This document shows positions 36,435 to 44,780 of a stretch of 64,000 bases of DNA, piece after piece. The DNA lies in assembly GCA_026706665.1 (NCBI GenBank), contig JAPOYI010000245.1, forward strand, positions 27,810 to 91,809. The letters run 5' to 3'. The notes below the pieces were generated by a model. That model saw only the letters and a list, made by a program, of their open reading frames with translations. It was not told where the DNA came from and did not search any database. How positions within the stretch are numbered: the first letter of the stretch is position 1; each line of letters begins with the position of its first letter. The DNA comes from Gammaproteobacteria bacterium (GTDB lineage: Bacteria > Pseudomonadota > Gammaproteobacteria > Pseudomonadales > Azotimanducaceae). A program made the translations under genes and the position numbers.

Positions 36435-37460
36435 ATGGATCGTGTTCTGGAAATCGGCGGACTCGCCGCCGGGTATTGCGGACGGATGTTCGTGCAGGCG
36501 GGTTGCGAGGTCGTTCGCGTGGCGGCAGCCTCGCTGGCGCCGAGCGAGCACAGTTCCGACGCACTTGACGTTTATCTCCATGCCGGCAAGCGCCGGGTCC
36601 AAACAGATGACCTCAAGATCATCGGCGAACTCGCTAACAGGGCCGATGTCGTTGTTGCCGAAACACCTACTGCCCAGGGTCTGAAGGACCTGGGCTTCGA
36701 CGACTGGCGAGCGCCGGTAAAGGCGGCGATCACGCCCTTCGGTCGTACGGGACCGAAAAAAAACTGGAGCGCCACGCCCGGCACGCTTCTCGCGATGGGG
36801 GGATACACCTACCTCATGGGCGATGAGGACCGCGCACCCCTGACCCTGCCGGGTCACTACGCGGAGTTCCAGAGCGGCGGTTTCGCGTATACGGCGGCGA
36901 ATGCGAGTCGACTGGCCGAGGAAGAGAACGTTATCGACATCGGCATGTTCGAGTCCGTCATGGCCTTGAGCCAGTTCACGACGGTGATGTGGACCTGCGC
37001 GGGCGAGATACGCTCCCGCCACGGCAACGACTTCGTTTACGTCTCGCCGAGCAATCTCTATCGCTGCGCGGACGGCTGGGTCTATATCAACATCACCCCG
37101 CATTTCTGGGACGCCCTTGCCACGGCCGTCGATCGGCCGGAGCTCGTGGTCGACCCGCGCTTCGAGACGAATGCCGATCGCATGGCGAATCGGGAGGCGC
37201 TGAACGAGATCCTGGCCGAGGCCTTCGCGCCGATGTCGACCGCGGAGGTGCTCGCGCGCGCGACGGAGCACCGTTTCCCCTGCGGTGAACTCAAGACCTT
37301 CGACGAGGTGTTGCGCGACCCGCACCTGGCTGAGCGCGACTTCTGGCAGCAGGTGGAGAGCGCACATGGCCGGCTCGCCTCGCCCCGTATCGGGTGGCGG
37401 ATGCACGGGACATCCCCGCGACCTGCCGTTCTATCGGTACAGGAGCAACAGGGTGGCTGA
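36435..37460 (+). CDS. CaiB/BaiF-related protein, shortened, catalytic Asp not seen
   Basis: A 341-residue class III CoA-transferase homologue. The N-terminus is compressed (RVLEIGGLAAGYCGRMFVQA, GCEVVRVAA), and the usual NKxSxxLDLK block is replaced by LHAGKRRVQTDDLK. Where active members have an Asp before a hydrophobic helix, this one reads LPGHYAEFQSGGFAYTAANA. The C-terminal half is normal (YRCADGWVYINITPHFWDAL, DPRFETNADRMANREAL). It overlaps the next CaiB gene by 8 nt. It may be an inactive partner subunit, or act on another substrate. Confidence 0.75.
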   Translation: MDRVLEIGGLAAGYCGRMFVQAGCEVVRVAAASLAPSEHSSDALDVYLHAGKRRVQTDDLKIIGELANRADVVVAETPTAQGLKDLGFDDWRAPVKAAITPFGRTGPKKNWSATPGTLLAMGGYTYLMGDEDRAPLTLPGHYAEFQSGGFAYTAANASRLAEEENVIDIGMFESVMALSQFTTVMWTCAGEIRSRHGNDFVYVSPSNLYRCADGWVYINITPHFWDALATAVDRPELVVDPRFETNADRMANREALNEILAEAFAPMSTAEVLARATEHRFPCGELKTFDEVLRDPHLAERDFWQQVESAHGRLASPRIGWRMHGTSPRPAVLSVQEQQGG

Positions 37461-38679
37461 CGGTCCGCTGCGGGGCGTGCGCGTTCTGGACCTGACCCAT
37501 GTCTGGGCCGGGCCGCTCGCGACGCGTTTCCTCGCGGATCTCGGCGCCGAGACGGTCAAGATCGAATCGCCGATGGGCAGGGGGCCGAGAGATTACCCCG
37601 TGAACGAGGTCGCGTACGGCTGGATTGGCGGCGATTCCGGCGACGAGCCGTGGAACCGGAACGCGATCTTCGTAAAGCAGCAGCGCAACAAGCAGAGCGT
37701 TGCCATTGACCTGAAGACCGACGCGGGCCGGGAAACGTTCCTGGGTCTGGTGCGGGTAGCCGACGTGGTGATCGAGAACTTTCACTCCGTCACCATGCCG
37801 AAGCTCGGTCTCTCCTGCGATGTCCTTGCGGCGGAGAATCCATCCATCATCTACGTCGCAATGCCCGGCTACGGACTCGAAGGGCCGTACAGCCAGCGCG
37901 TGGCGTTCGGTCCCGCGGTCGAGGCGATGAGCGGGCTGTCGGACGTGATGGGTTATGGACCGGACGAGCCGCGCAATACCGCCATGGCGTTGATGGACCC
38001 GGTGGCCGCCGTCAGCGCGGCGGCGGGCGTCGTGACCGCGCTGCGCCGGCGCAGGAAGACGGGCAAGGGGGCCTTCATCGAAATGTCCCTGCACGATGCC
38101 GCCGTTTCCTTTTGCGGTGCCTGGTTGGTCGACCGCCAACTCGGAAACCCGCTTGAGCGGCTCGCCAACGGCCATCCCGAAATGGCGCCCCACGGTGTCT
38201 ATCCGAGCGCGGGAGAAGACGAATGGATCGCCATCGCATGCCGTGACGACGGCGAGTGGAGGTCGCTCTGCTCCGTCGTCCCGGGACTCGACGCCGATGC
38301 CGATTTCGTGACGCGGCGCCGAGACCGCTCGGAAATCGATGCGCTGATCTCCGGTTGGACCGCATGCCGTGACAAGCGGGCCGCTGCGGAAGCGCTGCAA
38401 GTGGCGGGCGTCCCGGCGGGTCCGGTCAACACGACCCCGGACATGCTGGGCGATCCGCAATCGCGCGAACGGGGGTTCTTCGTGCCCATCGAAGCCGGGC
38501 CGACACCGATGCCGGGCAATCCAATGAAGATGAACGGCATATCCAGCGCCGACTGGACGCCGTGTCCGAAACTCGGCGCGGACAACGCGACCGTATTGAA
38601 AGGCTGGCTCGACTATTCGGATGACGAGGTCGCGGAACTCGAGCGCGCTGGCGTGATCGTGGATCGACCGCCGCGATAG
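37453..38679 (+). CDS. CaiB/BaiF-type CoA transferase
   Basis: About 408 residues from a GTG at 37453 inside the end of the previous gene. Full family features are present: GVRVLDLTHVWAGPLATRFL, GAETVKIESPMGRGPRDY, QQRNKQSVAIDLKTDAGRE, YVAMPGYGLEGPY and NTAMALMDPVAAVSAAAGVV with the expected catalytic Asp, then GKGAFIEMSLHDAAVSF. The 8-nt overlap with the shortened CaiB suggests a heteromeric enzyme or at least balanced expression. Last gene of the DUF2277-crotonase-CaiB-CaiB run, just before tRNA-Lys. Confidence 0.87.
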   Translation: MADGPLRGVRVLDLTHVWAGPLATRFLADLGAETVKIESPMGRGPRDYPVNEVAYGWIGGDSGDEPWNRNAIFVKQQRNKQSVAIDLKTDAGRETFLGLVRVADVVIENFHSVTMPKLGLSCDVLAAENPSIIYVAMPGYGLEGPYSQRVAFGPAVEAMSGLSDVMGYGPDEPRNTAMALMDPVAAVSAAAGVVTALRRRRKTGKGAFIEMSLHDAAVSFCGAWLVDRQLGNPLERLANGHPEMAPHGVYPSAGEDEWIAIACRDDGEWRSLCSVVPGLDADADFVTRRRDRSEIDALISGWTACRDKRAAAEALQVAGVPAGPVNTTPDMLGDPQSRERGFFVPIEAGPTPMPGNPMKMNGISSADWTPCPKLGADNATVLKGWLDYSDDEVAELERAGVIVDRPPR

Positions 38680-38689
38680 CCATGTTGCC

Positions 38690-38718
38690 TTGTTCGCTCT
38701 CCGGCACGTGCTTACAAT
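38690..38718 (+). promoter_or_regulatory. sigma-70-type promoter of tRNA-Lys
   Basis: TTGTTC (38690-38695), a 17-nt spacer, then TACAAT (38713-38718). The -10 box ends 18 nt before the mature tRNA 5' end, so transcription would start a few nt ahead of it. Confidence 0.75.
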
Positions 38719-38736
38719 GCACGCCGCTCGCGACCA

Positions 38737-38812
38737 GGGTCGTTAGCTCAGTTGGTAGAGCAGCGGGCTTTTAACCCGTTGGTCCTGGGTTCGAGTCCCA
38801 GACGGCCCACCA
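38737..38812 (+). tRNA. tRNA-Lys (anticodon TTT)
   Basis: A 76-nt tRNA with encoded CCA. The acceptor stem GGGTCGT pairs with ACGGCCC (one G-T pair). The D-arm is GCTCAGTTGGTAGAGC, the anticodon loop is CTTTTAA with anticodon TTT, and the T-arm contains GGTTCGAGTCC. All four arms fold. It reads AAA and AAG Lys codons. It is a possible integration site, but no integrase or attachment repeat was found next to it. Confidence 0.97.
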
Positions 38813-38841
38813 AATCCACTCTCTTGAAGCAGGTCACGCGC

Positions 38842-40269
38842 TCAATGCACGCGCAGCGTGTAGAGCAGTCGCTTGAGGTCGGCCCAGTCCGAGCCAGGAC
38901 TCCTGGTCGACCTTATCGACACGCGTTGATCGCCGAGCGCGATGCTGAGACTCGTCGTTCGCAGCACGCGCCCGGTTCCTGCATGTCGCCAGTCCACGAC
39001 GATTTCGACGGCATCGGTGACGCCATCGCGCAGGGTCGACGCTTCCGACGTGACTTCCAGGACTTCGCCCTCCAGGGACCCTGCGAATGCCTCCGCCAAC
39101 GCCCTCGCTGTGGCACCGGAATCGTTCCGCGTGACGTTGACTGCCATGGAAGGGACGTCCTCGATGTAGGACATGTCCCTTGGGTCCTCGGCAAATGCGA
39201 CGTAGCCGCTCTCCTCGGACCGTTCAAGTCTCGCCGGATACAGGAAGGAGAATCCGAGCTCGCGGTCCTCGTAGACGCGCAGATCCCAGTCGGGTACCGG
39301 AGCCACCGCGACGTCAAGATCCCGGGCTACGCGGAAGCCGACGCCGTCGAACAGCGCATCCGGCGGGTCGTCGCTGCGGTCCGCGGAGCGAAAGCTCGAC
39401 AGGAGATAGGACCAGGAGCCGCCGCGAAGGCTTCGTGCTTCGCAGGGATCCGCAACCAGAGCCGACCCGTCCGTCGGTGCGTTCGCGTAGCTGGGCTCAT
39501 AACAGTCGGCCAGCCACTCGAACACGTTGCCGGTCATGTCGTACACGCCAAAGGCGTTCGGCTCGAACTGACCGACCGGTGCGGCATATGTGTAGCCGTC
39601 GTTGCACTGCAGCGTGCGCGCGGAAGGATAGATGGCGTTCAACGCCGCGTCGATCACGTTGCCATACCGACACAACGCCTCCTGGTCATCGCCGAAGTGA
39701 TACCGGGTGGTCGAATCCGCACGTAATGCATGTTCGAATTCGGACTCGGTAGGAAGGCGATACGGCGCTCCCGTACTCAGCGACAGCCATCGCGTGTACG
39801 CGTTCGCGGCGTGCCAGTCGATGCAGGAAGCCGGCTGCGTCTCGTCGAATGGACGGCCAAGGTTATTCCACGTGGCCTCCGGGTAACGGTTCCAAGTGCC
39901 GTCTCCATGCAGATGCGCCCAACATCCGCCCGGCATCTTGTATCCGGTCTCTTCGACGAATGTCTGGAATTCCCCGTTGGTGACCTCAAAGGCGCCAAGG
40001 GCGAACCGGGAAACCGAGACTTCAACCTGCGATCCTCCGGGCCCCGGCAGGTCGTCCTCGTCATGATTTCGCCGATCATCGAAGCGTCCCGGCTCGTCCT
40101 GGGGAGAACCCTTCATGTATGTGCCGGCGGGAATCACGACCATCAGGGGGCATTCGCGGCAGTCCCGAAACGTCGAACCGGAGATCGCCGGATCCTGGTC
40201 CGACCCGGAGGCAATCGTCGCGGGCGAGGCCAGCACAAGGAACAGCGAAAGCGATCTGGTCAGCAGCAC
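38842..40269 (-). CDS. secreted FGE/SUMF1-fold protein with extra C-terminal domain
   Basis: About 475 residues from a GTG at 40269 that follows a GGAGG site and opens a signal peptide (LLTRSLSLFLVLASPATIAS). The SUMF1 domain has LMVVIPAGTYMKGSP, FALGAFEVTNGEFQTFVEET, YRLPTESEFEHALRADST, GVYDMTGNVFEWLADCY and LRGGSWSYLLSSFRSADR. As in the 19-kb paralogue, the FGE Cys pair is absent. Residues after about 325 form a second domain (ELGFSFLYPARLERSEESGY to LKRLLYTLRVH) that resembles PsbP/DUF1795-like folds. The ORF-track start overlaps the IS1595 relic and is rejected. Periplasmic; role unknown. Confidence 0.8.
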   Translation of the reverse strand: MLLTRSLSLFLVLASPATIASGSDQDPAISGSTFRDCRECPLMVVIPAGTYMKGSPQDEPGRFDDRRNHDEDDLPGPGGSQVEVSVSRFALGAFEVTNGEFQTFVEETGYKMPGGCWAHLHGDGTWNRYPEATWNNLGRPFDETQPASCIDWHAANAYTRWLSLSTGAPYRLPTESEFEHALRADSTTRYHFGDDQEALCRYGNVIDAALNAIYPSARTLQCNDGYTYAAPVGQFEPNAFGVYDMTGNVFEWLADCYEPSYANAPTDGSALVADPCEARSLRGGSWSYLLSSFRSADRSDDPPDALFDGVGFRVARDLDVAVAPVPDWDLRVYEDRELGFSFLYPARLERSEESGYVAFAEDPRDMSYIEDVPSMAVNVTRNDSGATARALAEAFAGSLEGEVLEVTSEASTLRDGVTDAVEIVVDWRHAGTGRVLRTTSLSIALGDQRVSIRSTRSPGSDWADLKRLLYTLRVH

Positions 40270-40359
40270 GGCGAGTCCCCTCCAGTGGCCCGTCCCATCC
40301 CGTCGAAGGCCGCGCACTATACGCGCCGATCTGGCTAATGCAACGGGGATTAGGGCGCC

Positions 40360-40897
40360 ATGAACACCAAGGAAGCCCCGAACGCCAAGCCAATGCCGTA
40401 CTGGCGCCCCGACTGCCGATCCTATTTCAGCGTCCGCACCGAAACCGCCATCGCGCGATCCAACGTCCCCCTTCGCAAGTGGGCCATCGCGATCTATCTC
40501 TGCGTCACCAGCCTCAAGAGCGTGTCGAGGATGAAGCTTCACCGCGACCTGGGCGTATCTCAAAAAACGGCCTGGTTCATGCTGCATCGGCTCCGGGAAG
40601 CCTGGGCGCAGGAATCCGACGGGCCGTTCCAGGGACCGGCGGAGGTCGATGAGAGCTACTTCGGCGGTCGCCGCAAGAACATGAGCAATGCCAGGCGCAA
40701 GGCTCTGGCGGACACCGGGCGCGGATCGGTCGGCAAGACAGCCGTTGTCGGGGCCAAAGATCGCGCCAGCAACCGCGTCAGCGCGAGAGTCGTCCAGTCG
40801 ACCAGATGCGGTTGTGGCTCGGAATCTGATGGGGAAACGACTTCCCTACGAGAAGCTGATCAAGGACAACGGCCTGCCATCGGGCGCCCGGCCGTAA
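40360..40897 (+). pseudogene. IS1595-family (ISXO2-like) transposase relic
   Basis: The 5' part begins inside the N-terminal zinc-ribbon region (YWRPDCRSYFSVRTETAIAR) and continues with LKSVSRMKLHRDLGVSQKTA, MLHRLREAW and VDESYFGGRRKN. After about 40806 the frame changes and the text becomes VVARNLMGKRLPYEKLIKDN and GLPSGARP, the usual C-terminus of this transposase. About half of the DDE-type catalytic core is missing between. It is a dead copy, lying between the second SUMF1-fold gene and the toxin-like gene. Confidence 0.85.
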
Positions 40898-40917
40898 AAA
40901 CGGTTGCCCGCCAATGG

Positions 40918-40946
40918 TTGATCGCTTGAAACAAACAGGAAATAAT
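40918..40946 (+). promoter_or_regulatory. predicted promoter of the toxin-antitoxin-like pair
   Basis: TTGATC (40918-40923), a 17-nt spacer and AATAAT (40941-40946), 31 nt ahead of the ATG at 40978. The -35 box lies just after the IS1595 relic end, so the IS insertion may have supplied or moved it. Confidence 0.6.
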
Positions 40947-40977
40947 TGCCCATCCTGTCGAAACGGGAGTGTTGACC

Positions 40978-41313
40978 ATGCCTGCTGCAAAAGACAACAA
41001 TGTCGTACCGTTGCTGACGAGGCAAATGGCCGAGAATTTGCTGCGTCAAGCGGGGGAAGACACCAGCAAGCTGATCAACACGATTCGATACCGACCGAAA
41101 GAGGTGTGGTTCGAAGTGGTTTCGTATCGGCAGATAATCCTGTGCCTGACGGAAGGGGAGATCGTTGATGGTCCGACCAGGGATGAGCACGGGAACTTCG
41201 TCTGCACCGCCCACCGCACAGGTGCCGGTCTGGACGTCTTTGTGACATTTGCGATTGAACCCCAAGGTGAGAATCGCGTCTATGTCTTGAGGAAAGAGGA
41301 AGTATTGAAATGA
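40978..41313 (+). CDS. DUF4258-like putative toxin
   Basis: A 111-residue protein starting at ATG 40978 with GGGAG upstream. It has NTIRYRPKEVWFEVVSYRQI, a DGPTRDEHGNFVCTAHRTGA segment and a C-terminal strand ([14 protein letters not shown]). The general shape is that of the small RelE-like DUF4258 proteins found before MqsA/HTH-type partners. It overlaps the downstream HTH gene by 4 nt, with the toxin-first gene order typical of such pairs. Toxicity is inferred from pairing and size only. Composition is less G+C-rich than the flanks. Confidence 0.6.
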   Translation: MPAAKDNNVVPLLTRQMAENLLRQAGEDTSKLINTIRYRPKEVWFEVVSYRQIILCLTEGEIVDGPTRDEHGNFVCTAHRTGAGLDVFVTFAIEPQGENRVYVLRKEEVLK

Positions 41314-41987
41314 AGGAAGAGAGGTACCACTACGTTGAATGCGGCCTTCCGAATGTGTGGCTGCTCAACGGATTCGAAATATCCGAAACCCCTTACGGAG
41401 AAGGCGTTGCAATACGCGATGTCGACGGATTGCATCGTTGTATTGCCAGCGTGCTGTGCGACAAGCCGGATCCATTAACCGGAGCGGAGTTCCGATTCCT
41501 GCGCCGCGAGATGGATTTCTCTCAAACGATGTTGGGCGAGTTGCTAGGTCGAACGGCTCGTCAAATTCGCAATATTGAAACAGAGGAGAAAGAGGTCAAG
41601 GCACCCCTGAATCTCCTTATCCGACATATCTATTTGGCGAGCATCGACAAGAATAGAACGTACTTGGAAGTCTTTGATCGGCTACGAAAGATCGATGTGC
41701 AGTGGCACGAACAATTGAGCTTGTCGAACCGAGAAGGAGAAGACTGGTCTGTACAAACGCCGCCTGATTCGTCCCTCCCAAAGCACGCGAAACCCCCGCC
41801 ACAGTGCGGGGGTTTTCTTTGGGAACTATGTCCCGTCCAACCGTCAGGGCTGATAGACGGTCGCATCGGGAACGCCAGCGGAGGCGAACCCCTCGCGGCG
41901 GATGCGACAACTGTCGCACTTGCCGCAGGCGCGCCCTTTCGTGTCGGGCTGGTAGCAGGATACGGTCGTGCGATAGTCGACCCCTAG
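41310..41987 (+). CDS. HTH antitoxin-like protein, ORF runs through its terminator
   Basis: The first 150 residues match an MqsA-type partner: [39 protein letters not shown], then an XRE helix-turn-helix, [31 protein letters not shown]. Only one N-terminal Cys is left, so zinc binding is unlikely. The frame then has no stop before the hairpin terminator at 41790-41820 and continues antisense into queC until 41987. A one-base indel would have used the TGA at 41765. A transcript ended at the terminator would lack a stop codon. The ATG overlaps the toxin gene stop. Confidence 0.6.
   Translation: MKEERYHYVECGLPNVWLLNGFEISETPYGEGVAIRDVDGLHRCIASVLCDKPDPLTGAEFRFLRREMDFSQTMLGELLGRTARQIRNIETEEKEVKAPLNLLIRHIYLASIDKNRTYLEVFDRLRKIDVQWHEQLSLSNREGEDWSVQTPPDSSLPKHAKPPPQCGGFLWELCPVQPSGLIDGRIGNASGGEPLAADATTVALAAGAPFRVGLVAGYGRAIVDP
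41790..41820 (+). terminator. rho-independent terminator
   Basis: AAACCCCCGC-CACAGT-GCGGGGGTTT forms a 10-bp stem with a 6-nt loop, followed by TCTTT on the plus strand. It lies between the HTH gene and queC, which converge, and may serve both; the T-tract is better for the plus strand. Confidence 0.85.
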
Positions 41988-42515
41988 CGCGATTCCGCGC
42001 CCGATGATTTCCGCCTTGGAAAGTTCGATGAGCGGCGTATGGACCACGAATCTGTCGCCTTCGACCCCCGATTTTGTAGCCAGGTTGGCGAGCGTGGTGA
42101 ACGCCTTTACGAAATCCGGGCGGCAGTCCGGGTAGCCGGAATAGTCCACGGCATTCACGCCGATAAAGGTGTCGCGGGCGCCGAGCGTTTCCGCCCACGC
42201 CAGCGCGAGGGAAAGAAACACGGTGTTTCGCGCAGGGACGTAGGTGATGGGAATCCCGCTGGTTGGAGCCTCGGGCACGGCGATATCCGGGTCGGTAAGC
42301 GCCGAGCCACCGAAGGACGACAGGTCGACGGTGACCACCCTGTGTTCGCAAACGCCCTGTGCCTTGGCGATGGTCTTCGCCGCGTCGAGTTCAACATCGT
42401 GGCGTTGACCGTAGGCGACGGATAGCGCGTAGCAGTCGAATCCCTGGTTTCGGGCGATGGCAAGGGCGGTGGCGGAGTCGAGACCGCCTGAGAGGAGCAC
42501 TACCGCGCGCGTCAT
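41844..42515 (-). CDS. queC: 7-cyano-7-deazaguanine synthase
   Basis: A 223-residue PP-loop ATPase. The ATP motif is [38 protein letters not shown] and [18 protein letters not shown] follow; four Cys near the C-terminus ([20 protein letters not shown]) bind zinc. QueC turns 7-carboxy-7-deazaguanine into preQ0 on the way to queuosine. ATG 42515 overlaps the queE stop by 4 nt; the ORF-track extension is rejected. Last gene of the tol-pal-que block. Confidence 0.95.
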   Translation of the reverse strand: MTRAVVLLSGGLDSATALAIARNQGFDCYALSVAYGQRHDVELDAAKTIAKAQGVCEHRVVTVDLSSFGGSALTDPDIAVPEAPTSGIPITYVPARNTVFLSLALAWAETLGARDTFIGVNAVDYSGYPDCRPDFVKAFTTLANLATKSGVEGDRFVVHTPLIELSKAEIIGRGIALGVDYRTTVSCYQPDTKGRACGKCDSCRIRREGFASAGVPDATVYQP

Positions 42516-43171
42516 CGGCCGGGTTGATCGCCCCAGAGCGCCTTGTGCAGTTGAATCTGCATGCGCACGTCGATGCCGTCGCGCAGGATCCACTCCGCGA
42601 GCACCTGTGCCGGCAGTTGGGCCGCAGACGGGGAGAACAATATCTCACCGACACGCTCGCGCAGGCGCAGTTCCTCGCACTTTAGCTTGGCCCACGCGTA
42701 GTCGCCGTCATCGCAGATGACGAACTTGACCTCGTCCTTGTCGGTCAGCCGCTCGATGTTCCGATAGTCATTCCGGTGTGATTCCAGGGAGCCGGGTGTC
42801 TTCAGGTCCATGACGATGGTGACCCGGTCGTCGACATCGGAAACATCCAGGGCGCCCCCGGTCTCCAGCGAAACGCGGTAGCTATCGTCACACAGCGCGG
42901 TCATCAGGGGATGGACGCCAGGCTGCGCCAGGGGTTCGCCGCCCGTCACCGTAACGCAGCGGGCGGGCAGGGCGCGAACGCGTTGCAGCACGGCCTCCGC
43001 CGTCATCACCTCGCCGCCGGTGAATGCGTAGGCCGTGTCGCAATATTGGCATCGCAGCGGACAACCCGTGAGCCGGACGAAAGTCGTCGGCCTGCCCATG
43101 GATGACGACTCTCCCTGGATCGAGTGGAAGATCTCGGTGATGCGCAACGAAGTAGACAACAAGGCGTTCAT
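42512..43171 (-). CDS. queE: 7-carboxy-7-deazaguanine synthase
   Basis: A 219-residue radical-SAM enzyme. The cluster motif is [17 protein letters not shown] (Cx3Cx2C). [20 protein letters not shown] precedes it and [18 protein letters not shown] follows. QueE rearranges 6-carboxy-tetrahydropterin to 7-carboxy-7-deazaguanine for queuosine. It is coupled to queC by a 4-nt overlap and follows cpoB, the common gammaproteobacterial order. Confidence 0.95.
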   Translation of the reverse strand: MNALLSTSLRITEIFHSIQGESSSMGRPTTFVRLTGCPLRCQYCDTAYAFTGGEVMTAEAVLQRVRALPARCVTVTGGEPLAQPGVHPLMTALCDDSYRVSLETGGALDVSDVDDRVTIVMDLKTPGSLESHRNDYRNIERLTDKDEVKFVICDDGDYAWAKLKCEELRLRERVGEILFSPSAAQLPAQVLAEWILRDGIDVRMQIQLHKALWGDQPGR

Positions 43172-43218
43172 TCCGCTGAACCTCTGGGGGCGCGGGACGC
43201 GCTCCGGGTAAGCTCGGG

Positions 43219-44094
43219 CTAACGCAACTCGGCGGCGTGTTGCTCCGCCAGGCCGGCCGCAGTGGAATCCGGATATTCGCTCAACACGCGGTCCAGGTAC
43301 TCGATGGCGAGTGCCAGTTCATCCAGTTGCGCGTAGACGACGCCGAGCTTGTACAGGGCGTCCGGCACCTTGCTGTGGTCCGGATAGAGGGTCACGACCT
43401 GCACGAAGGACTGGCGGGCGGACTCGGGATCGCCGTTCTTGCGGTGCAATTCGCCCAGCCAGTAGAAGGCGTTCGGCGTGAACTGGCCGTTCGGGTACGC
43501 TTCGATCAGCTGTTGAAAGCCCTGGCCAGCGGCTTCGTATTCGCGTCGCTCCATCTTCTGGTACGCAGATTCGTAGGCGATCCTCTCCGTCGGTGCGGCG
43601 CCAGGTTGCTGTATCTGCCGGTCGGTACCGACACCCCGCCGGTCGAACCTGTCATCGGCGGAGGCGTCCGGGGACGCCCCGCTCAGCTCCACGATTCTCT
43701 TGTCCAGACCCAGGTAGCGTTCATGCTGCTCTCTCGCCAGCCGCTCGATCCGGTGCTGTTGCTCTTCGAGCGCACCGTTGAGACGTTGCACCTCGTCCCG
43801 CAGTAGCTGCATCTGGTAGAACAGTTGTCCGAGCTGACTTGCTGGCTGGCTCGTGCCAGCGGACGTTTCATCGGTCGTCCCGATGGAGGAACCACCCCTT
43901 TGCCGAACGGAAACCCGGTCCCGGGACTGCTCCTCGTTCTCGGCAACCGACTCTTCCACGGGAGCCGCAGCATGCGCACCATAAGCGAAGCCGAGTAGAG
44001 ACAGGGCGGCGGCGCCCGTCAGCCATCGCCGGCGGCGCAGCGACAACAATGCGCCCGCAATACGCGGTCGAAACCGATGCTTGCTGCGTCTCAC
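43219..44094 (-). CDS. cpoB: Tol-Pal cell division coordinator CpoB (YbgF)
   Basis: A periplasmic protein. A hydrophobic export segment (WLTGAAALSLLGFAYGAHAA) is followed by a trimerising coiled coil (LFYQMQLLRDEVQRLNGALE, EQQHRIERLAREQHERYLGL) and a TPR region (AYESAYQKMERREYEAAGQG, FTPNAFYWLGELHRKNGDPE, ALYKLGVVYAQLDELALAIE). CpoB links outer-membrane constriction by Tol-Pal with septal wall synthesis. The start is uncertain: GTG 44094 gives a basic leader before the signal; the ORF-track start would overlap pal by over 80 nt. Confidence 0.88.
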   Translation of the reverse strand: MRRSKHRFRPRIAGALLSLRRRRWLTGAAALSLLGFAYGAHAAAPVEESVAENEEQSRDRVSVRQRGGSSIGTTDETSAGTSQPASQLGQLFYQMQLLRDEVQRLNGALEEQQHRIERLAREQHERYLGLDKRIVELSGASPDASADDRFDRRGVGTDRQIQQPGAAPTERIAYESAYQKMERREYEAAGQGFQQLIEAYPNGQFTPNAFYWLGELHRKNGDPESARQSFVQVVTLYPDHSKVPDALYKLGVVYAQLDELALAIEYLDRVLSEYPDSTAAGLAEQHAAELR

Positions 44095-44161
44095 CAGCGC
44101 GACGGGAAGCCTTCTGGCCGGATCCCCCTGCCCTTTCGAAGTGGCTCCGACCGGGGCCGGC

Positions 44162-44728
44162 TTACTGGTAGACGATGACCGCTCTCCGGTTCTTGGCCCA
44201 GGCTTCCTCATTGGAACCGACGTCGACAGGCTGTTCTTCTCCATAGCTTACGACATCCGCTATCTGCGATTGGTGCACACCCGAAGTAGTCAGAAATTCG
44301 ACAACGGCGTTGGCCCGCCTTTCGCCGAGCGCGAGGTTGTAGTCCCGCGTTCCGCGTTCATCGCAGTGGCCTTCTACTGCTATCGAACGGTCCCGGGCGG
44401 TGGAGAGGAAGGCCGCGTGCTGTTCCAGAACGCGTATGTCCGCAGGCCTCAGCACTGCCAGGTCGAAGTCGAAGTGCACGACTCGTGACAGCGGACGTCC
44501 GGAGTCTTCATCATACGGGACACCTTCGTCATCCACGCGCGGCTTCTCTTCGACGGGTGCCGGCTCCACCTCTGGGGGCGGCGTGTCCTCGATGACTTCC
44601 ACGGGCTGCTCAGGTTGGCCGGCGCAGCTTGCACAACCGGCCAACACGCAACCGGCAAGCACCGCGACGACGAAGCCCATCACGCGATTCCCCCACAAAG
44701 TCCCGCTCTCTGGTAAAAAATGCCTCAC
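44162..44728 (-). CDS. pal: peptidoglycan-associated lipoprotein Pal
   Basis: A 188-residue lipoprotein. The signal ends in lipobox-like LAGCVLAGC (two candidate Cys). A Pro/Glu-rich linker follows (DTPPPEVEPAPVEEKPRVD), then the OmpA domain, VVHFDFDLAVLRPADIRVL, AVEGHCDERGTRDYNLALGE and RRANAVVEFL, which binds peptidoglycan. The GTG start at 44728 is supported by AGGAG seven nt upstream. Pal anchors the outer membrane and binds TolB. Confidence 0.95.
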   Translation of the reverse strand: MRHFLPESGTLWGNRVMGFVVAVLAGCVLAGCASCAGQPEQPVEVIEDTPPPEVEPAPVEEKPRVDDEGVPYDEDSGRPLSRVVHFDFDLAVLRPADIRVLEQHAAFLSTARDRSIAVEGHCDERGTRDYNLALGERRANAVVEFLTTSGVHQSQIADVVSYGEEQPVDVGSNEEAWAKNRRAVIVYQ

Positions 44729-44780
44729 TTCGCTTCTCCTGTATTGTCGATCTCGTTCCCCTGACTTCGCTGGGCGAGGG

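Noticed and set aside
35799-37406. 535-residue minus-strand ORF
   Set aside because: Antisense to the crotonase and CaiB genes; no recognisable domain.
38737-41820. Genomic island integrated at tRNA-Lys
   Set aside because: No 3' tRNA duplicate, integrase or attachment repeat was found; the IS1595 relic and TA-like pair could have arrived independently.
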